Program-made: the position numbers and the translations under genes | Source of the DNA: a virus | Virus record (IMG/VR): IMGVR_UViG_3300031659_001719 | Location: 1-22,189 of that record | Length of the DNA: 22,189 nt | Strand: one strand, 5' to 3' | Shown: positions 6,037 through 12,779 of the stretch, piece after piece | How positions within the stretch are numbered: position 1 is the first letter of the stretch | Layout: every line of letters starts with the position of its first letter | Notes under the pieces: generated by a model | Told to the model about the DNA's origin: nothing | Database searches by the model: none | The model's input: only the letters and a program-made list of their open reading frames with translations

Positions 6037-7063
6037 AACTATTGATAACTTTATCGACCAAAATAATGTTAACTATATAAGAAACAAGTATCCATTACAA
6101 GGTATGAAATATGGCTGGAAAGCAAATCATTCAGCCGACCCACATGGACATTGGAACTATAGACCAGACGAGCGTTCTACTCTCATAGATAAACATCTTC
6201 CGTATGATATATCTAAGCTAAGTTATTACAGGGACACTTATTTTGACTTATTTGATATATGGGAAAGTATAAAACCACATCTGCCCGACGGCGACAATAC
6301 GGGCGTCAATAGAATATATTTTAATGGATATACATACGGTACTGATGGGTATATTCATAGAGATGACCCGTGGATAGCACGGCAATACTGTGAGCCATCT
6401 GAAACTTGTATGGTATATTTAAATACGAAATGGAACTATCAATGGGGCGGCGAAACTGTACTCATTAATGATGATACGAAGGATATAGATCATTCGGTTT
6501 TACCAAAATGTGGGCGACTGATTATATTCGATTCTAATGCTCTACATGGCGCTAGACCATTATCTAGAAAGTGCAACGATCTTCGACTTGTTCTTGTATT
6601 AAAAACTATTAGAAATAATATCAATCACCCTGCCATTAAATATATGATTCAAAATGAATTCGATAGTAAACTGCATTCGAATATATCTTGGTTTCAATAT
6701 TTTTATAGCATTACTGATGAGGCAATGAAACAAATTAAATTGACTAGTAGTCAAATAAATGCTATACTATACCATAAAATATATCAAATGTCATTTTTAA
6801 CTACAAATAGAGATGAAATACGAAATGTTATTGGTGATAAAGCTGAAGACATTGTATGGAGATACACAGAATTTCAAAAAGCAGGCCAAGGTCTAGACCA
6901 AGCGCATCCGCTATTTGTTGATGCTGCAAATAATAGAGATTTGACGACAATACAAAATGATATAGATTTGATGAAGATAGAGTTTGCTAGATTGTTGCGA
7001 GAAGCGCCTGAAAGTAATAATTTGCATATACTTAAAAATAAACTAGAAGAATATATTACATAA
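6026..7063 (+). CDS. 2OG-Fe(II) dioxygenase with divergent DUF6817-like C-terminal domain
   Basis: A 345-aa two-part protein. Residues 1-195 are a prolyl-4-hydroxylase-type 2-oxoglutarate/Fe(II) oxygenase: HRD (His111, Asp113), ALHGARPL (His174) and Arg187 in NDLRLVLVLK for 2OG binding, plus the strand WGGETVLI. Residues about 205-345 are extra. They contain KLHS (His217), ILYHKIYQ (His250) and RDEIRNVIGDKAEDIVWRY, which align with the neighbouring DUF6817-type protein (LPHS, GLFHSIYG, REEVQDIIGIEAEVLVNIF). The middle His of that domain is a Tyr/Phe here. The oxygenase may hydroxylate protein, nucleotide or lipid; the substrate is unknown. It starts 11 nt inside the preceding gene with a weak ribosome site. 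Confidence 0.8.
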   Translation: MFYKTIDNFIDQNNVNYIRNKYPLQGMKYGWKANHSADPHGHWNYRPDERSTLIDKHLPYDISKLSYYRDTYFDLFDIWESIKPHLPDGDNTGVNRIYFNGYTYGTDGYIHRDDPWIARQYCEPSETCMVYLNTKWNYQWGGETVLINDDTKDIDHSVLPKCGRLIIFDSNALHGARPLSRKCNDLRLVLVLKTIRNNINHPAIKYMIQNEFDSKLHSNISWFQYFYSITDEAMKQIKLTSSQINAILYHKIYQMSFLTTNRDEIRNVIGDKAEDIVWRYTEFQKAGQGLDQAHPLFVDAANNRDLTTIQNDIDLMKIEFARLLREAPESNNLHILKNKLEEYIT

Positions 7064-7077
7064 GGAACGAATGAAAA

Positions 7078-8868
7078 ATGGAACATATGGGTATTACAAT
7101 TAGTCCGAATAAAGATCAGTTATTTGACGATTTAGGCATTCGTCGTCTAAAAGAATCGTATATGAACGATGATGAACTAAGCCCACAAGAACGATTTGCT
7201 TTTGTTTCTAAAACGTTTAGTTCTAACATTCAACACGCTCAACGGCTATATGAATATTCATCGAATCATTGGTTAAGCTACTCTACACCTATTTTATCTT
7301 ATGGTAAATCGTCGAAAGGATTGCCTATTTCATGCTATTTGAATTGGATTCCAGATACAGCGGAGGGTTTAGTTGACACACTCTCTGAAACGAACTGGCT
7401 TAGTATGCTTGGTGGTGGCGTTGGTGTCGGCTTCGGCATTCGTTCTGCTGGTGATAAGTCTACAGGTGTTCTCCCACATCTAAAGATGTATGATGCTTCT
7501 TCTCTTGCGTATCGTCAAGGCAAAACTCGCCGTGGCTCTTATGCTGCGTATCTAGATATTGACCATCCAGATATTCTGTTGTTTCTTGAGATGAGAAAGC
7601 CTACTGGTGACCAAAACTTCCGTTGTCTCAATCTTCATCATGGTATCAATATCTCTGATAAGTTTATGAGCCTTGTAGAAAAGTCTATGCTTGATCCAAA
7701 TGCAGATGATAGCTGGGAACTCAAAGAACCAGAGACTAATGAAGTTAGAGAGATTATACCTGCTCGTGAGTTGTGGCAACGTATTCTTGAAATGCGTATG
7801 CAGACTGGTGAGCCATACCTTCATTATATCGATACATCAAATCGAGCGCTTCCATATTGGCTCAAAGACAAAGGTCTAAAAGTTCGTCAATCAAACCTAT
7901 GCTCTGAAATCACATTGCCAACAGACATTGACCGCACTGCTGTTTGTTGCTTATCATCTTTGAACCTAGAATACTTTGACGAATGGTCTCAGAATGAACA
8001 GTTTCTCGAAGATGTTCTAGAAATGCTGGATAACGTGTTACAGCATTTTATTACCAATGCTCCTGATTTTGTTTCACGAGCTAAATACTCTGCTATGCGT
8101 GAGCGTTCTGTTGGTGTTGGCGCTCTTGGATTTCATGCTTATCTTCAGAAGAAAAATGTTCCGTTTGAATCTGCTGTTGCGAAGTCTCTCAACATGCGTG
8201 TCTTCAAGCACATTAGAGAAGGTCTAGATGCAGCAAATTTGAAGCTGGGTAGTATTAGAGGAGAAGCACCTGACGCTAAGGACACTGGTCGTCGTTGCAG
8301 TCATGTTATGGCTGTTGCTCCTAACGCATCTTCTTCCATTATTATGGGCAATACGTCTCCTTCTGTCGAGCCTTGGAGAGCTAATGCATACAGGCAAGAC
8401 ACATTAAGTGGCGCATTTCTAAATAAGAACAAATTTCTTGATGCTTTAATTAAGAAAAAGATTGACGAAGACTCTTCAATCAACTATGATAGAGTTTGGT
8501 CATCGATAATTGCACACGAAGGTTCTGTACAGCATGTGAGATTTCTTTCTGATTATGAAAAAGATATATATAAGACAGCAATGGAAATTGACCAACGATG
8601 GGTTATTGAACATGCTGCGGATAGACAAATGTTTATTGACCAAGCACAGTCTTTAAATGTGTTTTTTCGTCCAGATGTAAATGTGAAATATCTACATGCG
8701 GTTCATTTCTTGGCATGGAAAAAAGGTCTGAAAACGATGTACTACTGTCGGTCTGAGAAGATTGGTAAAGCAGACAAGGTATCTCGTCGTATTGAAAGGC
8801 AAGTTATTCAAGAACTGGATATGTCCGCTATCGCTATGGGCGAAGATTGTATGGCCTGTGAGGGTTAA
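7078..8868 (+). CDS. nrdA: Class I ribonucleotide reductase, large (alpha) subunit
   Basis: A 596-aa catalytic subunit reducing ribonucleotides to deoxyribonucleotides. Key residues are all visible: ISCYLN (Cys86) and a partner Cys290/291, NLCSE (Asn273, radical Cys275, Glu277), the radical-transfer pair MYYC (Tyr555, Tyr556), and a C-terminal redox pair CMAC (Cys591, Cys594). It is about 165 residues shorter than E. coli NrdA, and the ATP-cone expected at the N-terminus is missing, so dATP feedback inhibition should be lost. ATG 7078 lies 10 nt after AAGGAA. Its partner nrdB is 1.1 kb downstream, with a glutaredoxin between. Confidence 0.97.
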   Translation: MEHMGITISPNKDQLFDDLGIRRLKESYMNDDELSPQERFAFVSKTFSSNIQHAQRLYEYSSNHWLSYSTPILSYGKSSKGLPISCYLNWIPDTAEGLVDTLSETNWLSMLGGGVGVGFGIRSAGDKSTGVLPHLKMYDASSLAYRQGKTRRGSYAAYLDIDHPDILLFLEMRKPTGDQNFRCLNLHHGINISDKFMSLVEKSMLDPNADDSWELKEPETNEVREIIPARELWQRILEMRMQTGEPYLHYIDTSNRALPYWLKDKGLKVRQSNLCSEITLPTDIDRTAVCCLSSLNLEYFDEWSQNEQFLEDVLEMLDNVLQHFITNAPDFVSRAKYSAMRERSVGVGALGFHAYLQKKNVPFESAVAKSLNMRVFKHIREGLDAANLKLGSIRGEAPDAKDTGRRCSHVMAVAPNASSSIIMGNTSPSVEPWRANAYRQDTLSGAFLNKNKFLDALIKKKIDEDSSINYDRVWSSIIAHEGSVQHVRFLSDYEKDIYKTAMEIDQRWVIEHAADRQMFIDQAQSLNVFFRPDVNVKYLHAVHFLAWKKGLKTMYYCRSEKIGKADKVSRRIERQVIQELDMSAIAMGEDCMACEG

Positions 8869-8887
8869 TGATTAAAGGAGAGTTATA

Positions 8888-9382
8888 ATGTTTATGAGTG
8901 CAGACACAAAGACTGTGTGGAATATGAAAAAGAGTGGTTACGAACTAATTGAGAAGCTATCGTTTGAAGATATTGCCATCAAGCAGTTTGTGCCCGTATT
9001 GAAAGAAATTGGTGTTCATCCTTATCGATGGGTTCGTCTCACTGTTCCACAAGGATTTGTTTATAAGTCACATACTGTGCAAACTGCCCCTGGTCTAAAG
9101 CTACTACTTGATTTTGAATTTGCTAGAAAGTCTTACACTACATATGATTATCTAGCGTGGAAACTACGTTGCTATAAAAACAGACTGCCAAATTCTAAGA
9201 ATGATGTAACAGTAAATGAAGCAGAGATTATTATCAATGAACTATTCTTGATGATGCTTGATTCCGAAACAGCAAATAATCCTATTTCAAAATCGAAAAG
9301 GTGTGTTATTGGATTTATGATTATGCATTTAAATGGTAGTGCTTTAAATTTTCGCCCTGATGACACAAGGATGGCTGATTGA
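8888..9382 (+). CDS. Unknown protein between nrdA and the glutaredoxin
   Basis: A 164-aa protein behind a strong ribosome site (GGAGAG, about 8 nt). I do not recognise the family. Visible features are SFEDIAIKQFVPVLKEIGVHPYRWVRLTVPQGFV in the first half, a Tyr/Lys-rich middle (TTYDYLAWKLRCYKNRLPN), and a helical, hydrophobic C-terminal part. It has two Cys that are not in a CxxC pair and no signal or membrane segment. Its stop overlaps the glutaredoxin start, and it lies inside the RNR operon, so expression with RNR is almost certain. A functional link to nucleotide reduction is only suggested by position. Confidence 0.75.
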   Translation: MFMSADTKTVWNMKKSGYELIEKLSFEDIAIKQFVPVLKEIGVHPYRWVRLTVPQGFVYKSHTVQTAPGLKLLLDFEFARKSYTTYDYLAWKLRCYKNRLPNSKNDVTVNEAEIIINELFLMMLDSETANNPISKSKRCVIGFMIMHLNGSALNFRPDDTRMAD

Positions 9383-9636
9383 TCCACGTCAAAATAATCA
9401 CGGCAGATTGGTGCACAGCACCCGAGCACTGGTATTGCGAGTCTGCAAAAAAACTTCTGAGTGATAGTGGAATCAACTATACTGAGCTTGACTTAGACGA
9501 TAGCCATAGTATATTGGAATTTTGGGAGCTTACAGGTGTACCACAGATTTTTGTTAATGGTAAACTATTAGAAGGAGGTTATACTGCACTTAGAGAAAAT
9601 ATAGATACTCTAAAGAAAGGAAATACCGATGATTAA
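9379..9636 (+). CDS. Glutaredoxin-like protein with atypical active site
   Basis: An 85-aa thioredoxin-fold protein starting on TTG that overlaps the previous stop (TTGA); AAGG at 9367-9370 is correctly spaced. The glutaredoxin body is clear: beta1 IHVKIITADWC, helix CESAKKLLSDSG, then TGVPQIFVNGKLLEGGYTAL with the cis-Pro and GG motifs. Where glutaredoxins have CPYC, this protein has HWYC (residues 17-20), so only the second Cys position is kept. Another Cys (Cys12) lies eight residues upstream. It probably reduces NrdA or other thiols, but the mechanism may be non-standard. Confidence 0.85.
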   Translation: MIHVKIITADWCTAPEHWYCESAKKLLSDSGINYTELDLDDSHSILEFWELTGVPQIFVNGKLLEGGYTALRENIDTLKKGNTDD

Positions 9637-9787
9637 AGTTGTTATTAGTGTACTTGGTTTCGTTGCTGTTATTGTTGTTGTAGCATATTTTATGGAAGCA
9701 GATATTACATCTTCTACGCATATGTTCGCAGAAGAACCAGTAGCACCAGTTGTTGTTGAGGCACCTGTCCCAACACAGAAAAAATAA
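9629..9787 (+). CDS. Single-pass small membrane protein (52 aa)
   Basis: A short gene with AAGGA 7 nt before its ATG and an 8-nt overlap with the glutaredoxin gene. Residues 2-21 (IKVVISVLGFVAVIVVVAYF) form one hydrophobic helix. A short acidic/Pro/Val-rich tail (EEPVAPVVVEAPVP) follows and should be exposed in the periplasm or cytoplasm. The length, strong ribosome site and in-operon position support a real gene. Function unknown; a membrane modulator such as a superinfection or lysis-timing factor is possible but not shown. Confidence 0.7.
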   Translation: MIKVVISVLGFVAVIVVVAYFMEADITSSTHMFAEEPVAPVVVEAPVPTQKK

Positions 9788-9798
9788 GGAGAACTACA

Positions 9799-9960
9799 AT
9801 GCAATGGGTTAAAGATAGATTATCAGAACGCACGACACTAGACGGCACTGTAATGGTTGCCGGCGGTGCTGTATTACTTCTATTGCCAGTAACGGTTGTT
9901 AAGATTGTTGCAGTTTGCGCCCTTGCTTATGGCGCATATACATTATTCATGAAGGGCTAA
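9799..9960 (+). CDS. Small membrane protein (53 aa), MQWVKDRLSERT family
   Basis: ATG 9799 is preceded by AAGGAG at good spacing and the stop is 7 nt before nrdB. The protein starts with an amphipathic segment (MQWVKDRLSERTTLDG). It continues as two closely spaced hydrophobic stretches, VMVAGGAVLLLLPVTVV and IVAVCALAYGAYTLF, forming one long or two short membrane helices. Proteins beginning MQW(I/V)KDRLSERT with this hydrophobic profile are, from memory, widespread in T4-like marine phages with no known role. Confidence 0.75.
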   Translation: MQWVKDRLSERTTLDGTVMVAGGAVLLLLPVTVVKIVAVCALAYGAYTLFMKG

Positions 9961-9967
9961 CAAACAT

Positions 9968-10933
9968 ATGCTAACTGATGAGAGGCTTTATTTTAAGCCA
10001 TTTAACTATCCTAATATGTACACACTTTGGTTAAAGCACGAGCAGTCTCATTGGTTGCATGGTGAAGTTCCGATGATGGAAGATCTTAAAGATTGGCGTA
10101 ATCGTTTATCAAGCGCTGAAAAATATTTTCTAGTACAAATCTTTCGATTCTTCACACAGTCTGATATCGATGTGGCGGGTGGTTACGTTAAAAACTACCT
10201 GCCACATTTCCCTCAACCAGAAGTCCGTATGATGCTTATGGGGTTTGCTGCTCGTGAAGCGATCCATATCGCTGCGTATTCACATTTGATTGAAACTCTT
10301 GGTATGCCAGAAAGCACATATAACGAGTTTCTAGAATACGATGCAATGCGTGAGAAGCACGAGTACTTCATGGCGAAGGTAGACAATGATGCAGTTCTAC
10401 CTGTTAAGATGGCAGCAATCTCTGCATTCACTGAAGGTCTAGCACTATTCAGTTCGTTTATTATGCTACTGAACTTTCCTCGTCATGGTAAGATGAAGGG
10501 TATGGGTCAGATTGTTACTTGGTCTATCGTTGATGAAACGATGCACGCCGAAGGCATCATTGCACTGTTTCGTGCATATCTTGAAGAGAACCCTGAAATC
10601 TGGAATGACGATACAAAGGGCCAAATCTACTCTATCGCTGAGAAAATGGTAGAACTTGAAGATGATTTCGTTGACTTAGCGTTTCAGATGGGCGAGATGG
10701 AAAATCTCACAGCAGTGGATGTAAAGCAGTATATTCGTTACATTGCTGACCGTCGCTTGATTTCTATGGGTATGAGGGGCATCTTTAAAGTTAAGAAGAA
10801 TCCTCTGCCTTGGGTAGAAGAAATGATTAACGCACCAACACACACTAACTTTTTCGAGAATCGTTCCACAGACTATGCTACAGCAGCACTCAGTGGTTCT
10901 TGGGAAGACGTTTGGGGAGCAAACAATGGATGA
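9968..10933 (+). CDS. nrdB: Class I ribonucleotide reductase, small (beta) subunit
   Basis: A 321-aa ferritin-like protein that houses the metal-radical cofactor for NrdA. Metal ligands and radical site can be traced: Asp66 (QSDID), Glu97 and His100 (AAREAIH), Tyr104 four residues later as the candidate tyrosyl radical, Glu156 (FTEGLALF), and Glu190/His193 (VDETMH). The presence of Tyr104 argues for a tyrosyl-radical enzyme (Ia or Ib) rather than the Tyr-less Ic form. The C-terminal tail, which docks on NrdA, ends SGSWEDVWGANNG. It starts 7 nt after the small membrane gene and overlaps the zinc-ribbon gene by 8 nt. Confidence 0.96.
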   Translation: MLTDERLYFKPFNYPNMYTLWLKHEQSHWLHGEVPMMEDLKDWRNRLSSAEKYFLVQIFRFFTQSDIDVAGGYVKNYLPHFPQPEVRMMLMGFAAREAIHIAAYSHLIETLGMPESTYNEFLEYDAMREKHEYFMAKVDNDAVLPVKMAAISAFTEGLALFSSFIMLLNFPRHGKMKGMGQIVTWSIVDETMHAEGIIALFRAYLEENPEIWNDDTKGQIYSIAEKMVELEDDFVDLAFQMGEMENLTAVDVKQYIRYIADRRLISMGMRGIFKVKKNPLPWVEEMINAPTHTNFFENRSTDYATAALSGSWEDVWGANNG

Positions 10934-11072
10934 AGCATATGATAAAGAACGCATCTGTGATAACTGCGGAGCAATTTTCACTATAAAGCATGAGTTATAT
11001 GATGATGTACTCTATTGTCCTTTCTGTGGAGATGAAGAGTTGATGAGAGACGAAGAGGAGATGCTGCCATAA
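10926..11072 (+). CDS. Zinc-ribbon micro-protein (48 aa)
   Basis: ATG 10926 lies inside the end of nrdB (8-nt overlap) behind GGGAG. Two CxxC knuckles, CDNC and CPFC, are separated by about 18 residues with a YDD turn, forming a classic zinc ribbon; the flanks are highly acidic (EELMRDEEEML). Small zinc ribbons of this kind accompany nrdB or replication genes in T4-type phages, as I recall. It may bind nucleic acid or a protein partner. The frame ends at 11070-11072, exactly where the next gene appears to begin. Confidence 0.75.
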   Translation: MDEAYDKERICDNCGAIFTIKHELYDDVLYCPFCGDEELMRDEEEMLP

Positions 11073-11485
11073 CATGGTTTTACAATAATGAAGAATTCTT
11101 AGATGTACCTGAAGATTATGTCGGATTCGTTTATATTATCACACAATTAGATACTGATAAAAAGTATGTTGGTAAAAAGCTATTTTGGTCTAAAAAGACC
11201 TTACCTCCACTCAAAGGTAAGATTCGCAAGAGACGTAAGATAGTTGAATCGGATTGGAAAGACTATTTTGGTAGTTCTGAGTTGGTGAAGCGTCTTCTAC
11301 TAGAGAATGGTAGAGGCGCTTTTCGCCGTAATATTCTACATCTTTGTAAATCTAAAGGAGAGATGGGGTATCTAGAAGCCCAGGAGCAATTTGATAGAAA
11401 CGTTCTGCTAGATGATTCGTATCTCAATGGTATCATCAACTGCAAAATTCACCGCAATCATGTAAAATCTTTAAAAAGAGGTTGA
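11069..11485 (+). CDS. GIY-YIG nuclease-like protein, apparent AUA start
   Basis: A 138-aa protein read from 11069. The GIY-YIG core is GFVYIITQLDTDKKYVGKK near the N-terminus, followed by the conserved ESDWKDYFGSS, FRRNILHLCKSKGEMGYLEAQ (candidate catalytic Arg and Glu) and NGIINCKIHRNH at the end. It resembles a small endonuclease family common in T4-like phages, whose members start a few residues before the WFYNNEEF-type segment. That point here is ATA (11069), with GAGGAG 8 nt upstream and the ATAA overlap with the previous stop. No ATG, GTG or TTG exists in frame until 11282, which is beyond the active-site core. The stop overlaps a promoter -35 box. Confidence 0.75.
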   Translation: MTWFYNNEEFLDVPEDYVGFVYIITQLDTDKKYVGKKLFWSKKTLPPLKGKIRKRRKIVESDWKDYFGSSELVKRLLLENGRGAFRRNILHLCKSKGEMGYLEAQEQFDRNVLLDDSYLNGIINCKIHRNHVKSLKRG

Positions 11486-11511
11486 CATTCGTTTCTAAAA
11501 TGATGTAATAT
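11482..11511 (+). promoter_or_regulatory. Sigma70-type promoter for the 11541 gene
   Basis: TTGACA (11482-11487) overlaps the stop codon of the nuclease gene. With an 18-nt spacer the -10 is TAATAT (11506-11511); an alternative TGTAAT gives 16 nt. Transcription would begin about 11517, leaving a leader of roughly 24 nt with an AAAAGGA ribosome site. Confidence 0.7.
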
Positions 11512-11527
11512 AGATACATCAGAAACG
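11490..11527 (+). promoter_or_regulatory. Compound inverted repeat over promoter (operator-like)
   Basis: Outer arms CGTTTC (11490-11495) and GAAACG (11522-11527) enclose inner arms TGATGTA (11501-11507) and TACATCA (11515-11521). The dyad spans spacer, -10 and start site. Because the left arms lie upstream of the predicted start they would not be transcribed, so a DNA operator is more likely than an RNA hairpin. Confidence 0.55.
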
Positions 11528-11540
11528 AAAAGGAATGACA

Positions 11541-12323
11541 ATGAACAAATCTCAGATAACTTACGATCAGATTATGTGTGAATGTGAGAGCGCCATTGAC
11601 TATCTAGTCGATCAATTGGTCGATATCAACAAAATGCATTCTCTAGAGACAAAGAGTTCGAACCTCCTCAAAATAGAACAGAGTTGCAGGAATTTGAAGC
11701 CCAAGTTCAGTCTGTATCGTAGGCTGATTGTTCTGAAGCCTGCTAAGAAATATGCAGCTAATATTGCGGAATATTATTCTCGCTTACAGAAAGAGCTACG
11801 AGAGTTGGTTGAGGATAAAACTCCAGAACTCGTCGAGTCTTATCAATTTCTCAAAATCCCACAGCATAAGAAGTATCTTGACTTTGTGAATTCTCTCATC
11901 GATGACGCCAATTCTTATGCGACGGGTCAGAAGAAGGTTCGTGTGAAGCGCAAGGTATCTTTCGAAAAAATAGTCTCAAAGTTAAAATACAAGGAGTTTG
12001 ATGCTGACCTTAAAATCAGCAGCATCGACCCCATTGTAATTCCACAGAGCGAAATACTGTTCGTTTTCAATACGAAGTATCGTGATTTGTTTATCTATCA
12101 AGCGAAGGATGGCGAGAAATTTTCTGTGAAGGGCACGACTCTTCAGAATTTCGACGAAGATAAATCCTTCAAGAAGAAAATTCGCAAACCAGAAGACGTG
12201 CTTAACAGCGTGTTAAAGACTACTAAACTTCGTGCTATCAGGGCGTTTGGTGAAATTAAAACCAAGCCTGGTATTGCTACGGGCCGCATCAACGGCGAAT
12301 GCATTCTATTACGAGCAATATAG
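11541..12323 (+). CDS. Conserved phage protein of unknown function
   Basis: A 260-aa protein. ATG 11541 is chosen over ATG 11535 because AAAAGGA (11528-11534) is 6-7 nt from the former and adjacent to the latter. The C-terminal half contains RKVSFEKIVSKLKYKEFD, then FNTKYRDLFIYQA, FSVKGTTLQNFDEDKS and IRKPEDVL, phrases I recognise from a T4-type phage family of unknown role. The N-terminal half is helical and very Lys-rich. It holds the first copy of a 33-nt exact repeat (codons reading KSSNLLKIEQS). It has its own promoter and is probably co-transcribed with the next gene, 9 nt away. Confidence 0.8.
   Translation: MNKSQITYDQIMCECESAIDYLVDQLVDINKMHSLETKSSNLLKIEQSCRNLKPKFSLYRRLIVLKPAKKYAANIAEYYSRLQKELRELVEDKTPELVESYQFLKIPQHKKYLDFVNSLIDDANSYATGQKKVRVKRKVSFEKIVSKLKYKEFDADLKISSIDPIVIPQSEILFVFNTKYRDLFIYQAKDGEKFSVKGTTLQNFDEDKSFKKKIRKPEDVLNSVLKTTKLRAIRAFGEIKTKPGIATGRINGECILLRAI
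11653..11685 (+). repeat. 33-nt exact direct repeat, copy 1
   Basis: Begins AGAGTTCGAACCTCC and ends ATAGAACAGAGTT; identical to 12440-12472. It lies inside the 11541 gene and includes the palindrome GTTCGAAC. Here codon position 2 is the first base of the repeat. Confidence 0.95.
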
Positions 12324-12332
12324 GAGATAAAA

Positions 12333-12779
12333 ATGGATATCACTTTTACACCAGATGACCTAGAAGTTGACGAAGTAGAATTTAAACTGGATAAGGAAAT
12401 GCTTTCCTCGAATGTGATTCTCTTTCCCAGGCGAAACACAGAGTTCGAACCTCCTCAAAATAGAACAGAGTTACACGAACGAATTCAAGAGGAGCAGGTA
12501 GAAGTTGCGATTGACATTGCAACTGAAGTCCTCGTTCAAACGCTAGGCTCACTACGAGATATGGGATTCAACATCGAAAAAACTGAAAAACTGGGATATG
12601 ATGCTGCTTTGATGCTAGAGTGCACCAAAGCGCTCATTATGAGAATGCAGGGTAACGATCACCCATTGCACAATAATCTTGAAAAAATTATCCCAATGGC
12701 AGAATTTGAGTCTGACCCTATGAGCTACTACACTCAGTTTTTGAATATTCTAAAGGGCGGTGCAGACGATATCGACTAA
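12333..12779 (+). CDS. Conserved acidic phage protein of unknown function
   Basis: A 148-aa protein behind AGGAGA with about 9 nt spacing. The N-terminal third is acidic and probably disordered (DDLEVDEVEFKLDKE), followed by NVILFPRR. A helical domain then runs through VAIDIATEVLVQTLGSLRDMGFNIEKTE, MLECTKALIMRMQGNDHPLHNN and an acidic end. The NVI(L/S)FP segment followed by a helical core and a DHP(L/F)H phrase matches a small T4-type marine phage family without assigned function. It contains the second copy of the 33-nt repeat, read here as TEFEPPQNRTEL. Confidence 0.75.
   Translation: MDITFTPDDLEVDEVEFKLDKEMLSSNVILFPRRNTEFEPPQNRTELHERIQEEQVEVAIDIATEVLVQTLGSLRDMGFNIEKTEKLGYDAALMLECTKALIMRMQGNDHPLHNNLEKIIPMAEFESDPMSYYTQFLNILKGGADDID
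12440..12472 (+). repeat. 33-nt exact direct repeat, copy 2
   Basis: Identical to 11653-11685, 787 nt downstream and in a different codon phase (first base is codon position 3). Flanking bases differ immediately on both sides. Confidence 0.95.

Noticed and set aside
7071-7103. ATG 7071 as nrdA start or leader peptide
   Set aside because: That frame stops after ten codons and the ribosome site is too close; ATG 7078 is in the nrdA frame at acceptable spacing.
11657-11670. tRNA T-arm-like sequence (GAGTTCGAACCTC) as a tRNA gene or att site
   Set aside because: No acceptor, D or anticodon arms and no CCA nearby; it lies in two coding regions. Kept only as a remark on the 33-nt repeat.
11600-11730. 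Frameshift in the 11541 gene at the repeat
   Set aside because: The main frame continues with plausible family sequence (NLKPKFSLYRRL) on the far side, and the alternative frame stops within about 25 codons.
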